A stretch of 64,000 nt of DNA from Epichloe hybrida. Lineage: Eukaryota > Ascomycota > Sordariomycetes > Hypocreales > Clavicipitaceae. The DNA lies in NCBI GenBank assembly GCA_019022495.1, contig JAFEKR010000005.1, positions 1,612,001 through 1,676,000 on the forward strand. Reading direction: 5' to 3'. The position numbers and the translations under genes are program-made. Under the pieces are notes generated by a model. It saw only the letters and a program-made list of their open reading frames with translations, made no database searches and was not told the origin of the DNA. This document shows, piece after piece, positions 63,136 to 64,000 of this stretch (its first letter is position 1; every line of letters begins with the position of its first letter).

Positions 63136-63449
63136 AGTATTACTATTATCTAGCTAATCCTAAGTAATATATAGTATAGTTCTAGTGGATTAGGTTATTC
63201 TTCTCCCTATATTACTCTTAGGTAGCTAGTAGTGAAAGCTTTAGAATTATAAGAATAAAGGGATAGCTAGGTAAGAGATATAGGGGTATTTATAAATTAA
63301 CTAAAGCTTACTAGGTCTAAGTGTGTTATACGTGTAAGTTACTAACTTTTAGCTAGTGACTCGCTAGTGTCACGTGGACCTAGCCCTAGGGCGTGGTGCG
63401 CCCGCCTAGTGGTGCGCTGACACGCTAGTGTTATGAGTAGGGCCTTACA
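63136..63449 (-). repeat. 5' LTR of gypsy copy C1 (about 314 bp)
   Basis: Reverse complement of the C2 LTR; its outer end is ccttaca at 63443-63449. E2 split its inner edge (agtat is part of it). The outer half (63355-63449) is GC-rich and lightly mutated. To its right the E3 RT sequence begins at once, so C1 was inserted in E3. Confidence 0.82.
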
Positions 63450-64000
63450 CTAAAGAATAGGCTTGTTTATAAGCTTAAAAAGGATAAAGAAAATAATCCT
63501 TTAAAATATAAGGCTCGACTCGTTGCTAAGGGATTTATGCAAATCAAAGGCCTAGATTACCTAGAGACCTTCGCTGCCACAAGCATTCCCCCTAGCTAGA
63601 GGATTTTACTAGCCCTAGCGGCTTAGAATAACTAGGAAATCGAACAAATCGATTTTATAGGAGCTTTTCTTAATAGTAAGCTATAACAATAGATTTATAT
63701 GGTTATTCTAGAAGGGTTTATTGAATTCCTTGAGGCAAATCCTAAACTAGCTAAATTAGCTAGAAGTTTTAGCTAGAAGCCTTCTAAAGATTAAGTAATT
63801 TTATTACAGAAGTCTTTATATAGCTTAAAACAAAGCTTAAGGGAATGGTAATAAGCGCTAATATTAGTGCTTAAATCCCTAGGATTTAACCCTTTAATAT
63901 CTAACCTAGCTATCTTCTTTAATCCTTTAACTAAAACCTTTGTTATTACGTACGTTAATGACTGTCTTCTAATTAGACCGGATTTATCTTATATCTAAAG
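63450..64000 (+). pseudogene. Ty1/copia copy E3, reverse transcriptase fragment, cut by the window edge
   Basis: Plus-strand counterpart of 27030-26470 of E1. Text LVYKLKKDKENNPLKYKARL, then GLDYLETFAA, IDFIGAFLNS (first catalytic Asp kept) and TYVNDCLLI near 63948-63975, as in E1 and E2. In-frame stops replace Trp and Gln codons. The upstream half of E3 should lie left of C1 but is not in the window, which fits the rearrangements in that block. It is the only E copy on the plus strand. Confidence 0.88.

Overview
The window looks like part of a transposon graveyard (an AT-rich, gene-free compartment) from a filamentous ascomycete, probably Pezizomycotina. I see no host gene, rRNA, tRNA or CRISPR array. 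Nearly every base belongs to LTR retrotransposons or short hAT-like DNA elements inserted into one another. Copies of one family differ mainly by C-to-T and G-to-A changes in CA/TG contexts. Stops are mostly TAA/TAG where CAA, CAG or TGG is expected, and catalytic Asp codons have become Asn. This is the pattern of repeat-induced point mutation (RIP), a fungal genome-defence process. The species cannot be told from the sequence.

Families (labels are mine). G1, G2, G3 and D are Ty1/copia elements of one lineage whose polymerase motif is QTDD; their LTRs are about 230-309 bp and all lie antisense. E is a separate Ty1/copia lineage with 824-bp LTRs and the best-preserved polyprotein (E1 and E2 antisense, E3 on the plus strand). 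B is a Ty3/gypsy element with 235-bp LTRs. C is a Ty3/gypsy element with a chromodomain (pieces C1, C2, C3 and an inverted segment). H is a remnant of a third chromodomain gypsy. F is a lone LTR fragment. Four hAT-like elements (hAT1-4) without transposase have 10-bp inverted ends and pentamer-rich subterminal arrays; three have perfect 8-bp target duplications.

Layout. 1-1963: 5' part of a G1 copy, inserted in a C-family copy (C3; 1964-2132 and 8989-10341), which is also split by B (2133-8988, duplication ataaa). 10342-10595: F. 10596-38004: G2, split by G3 (12153-18958, ctttt), hAT1 (18977-20886, atcttaat) and hAT2 (22203-37847, gttagaat). hAT2 holds D (24087-37446, ataat), and D holds E1 (24534-31657, taagt). 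38005-46318: hAT3, holding a complete G1 copy (38332-44707, ctttt). 46319-47016: H. 47017-50055: rearranged C-family pieces. 50056-53868: antisense C1, whose 5' LTR at 63136-63449 was split by E2 (53874-63135, agtat); E2 carries hAT4 (55357-57510, cctattag). 63450-64000: RT part of E3.

Nothing here seems able to move by itself: every polyprotein is broken and the hAT elements encode nothing. The most informative points are the nested order dated by target duplications, the hAT family with CAATA or CTACA arrays, two GC-richer low-RIP patches lying on the breakpoints of an inversion inside C, a half-tRNA primer site in E, and an Asp-to-Asn change in the E polymerase motif shared by all three copies.
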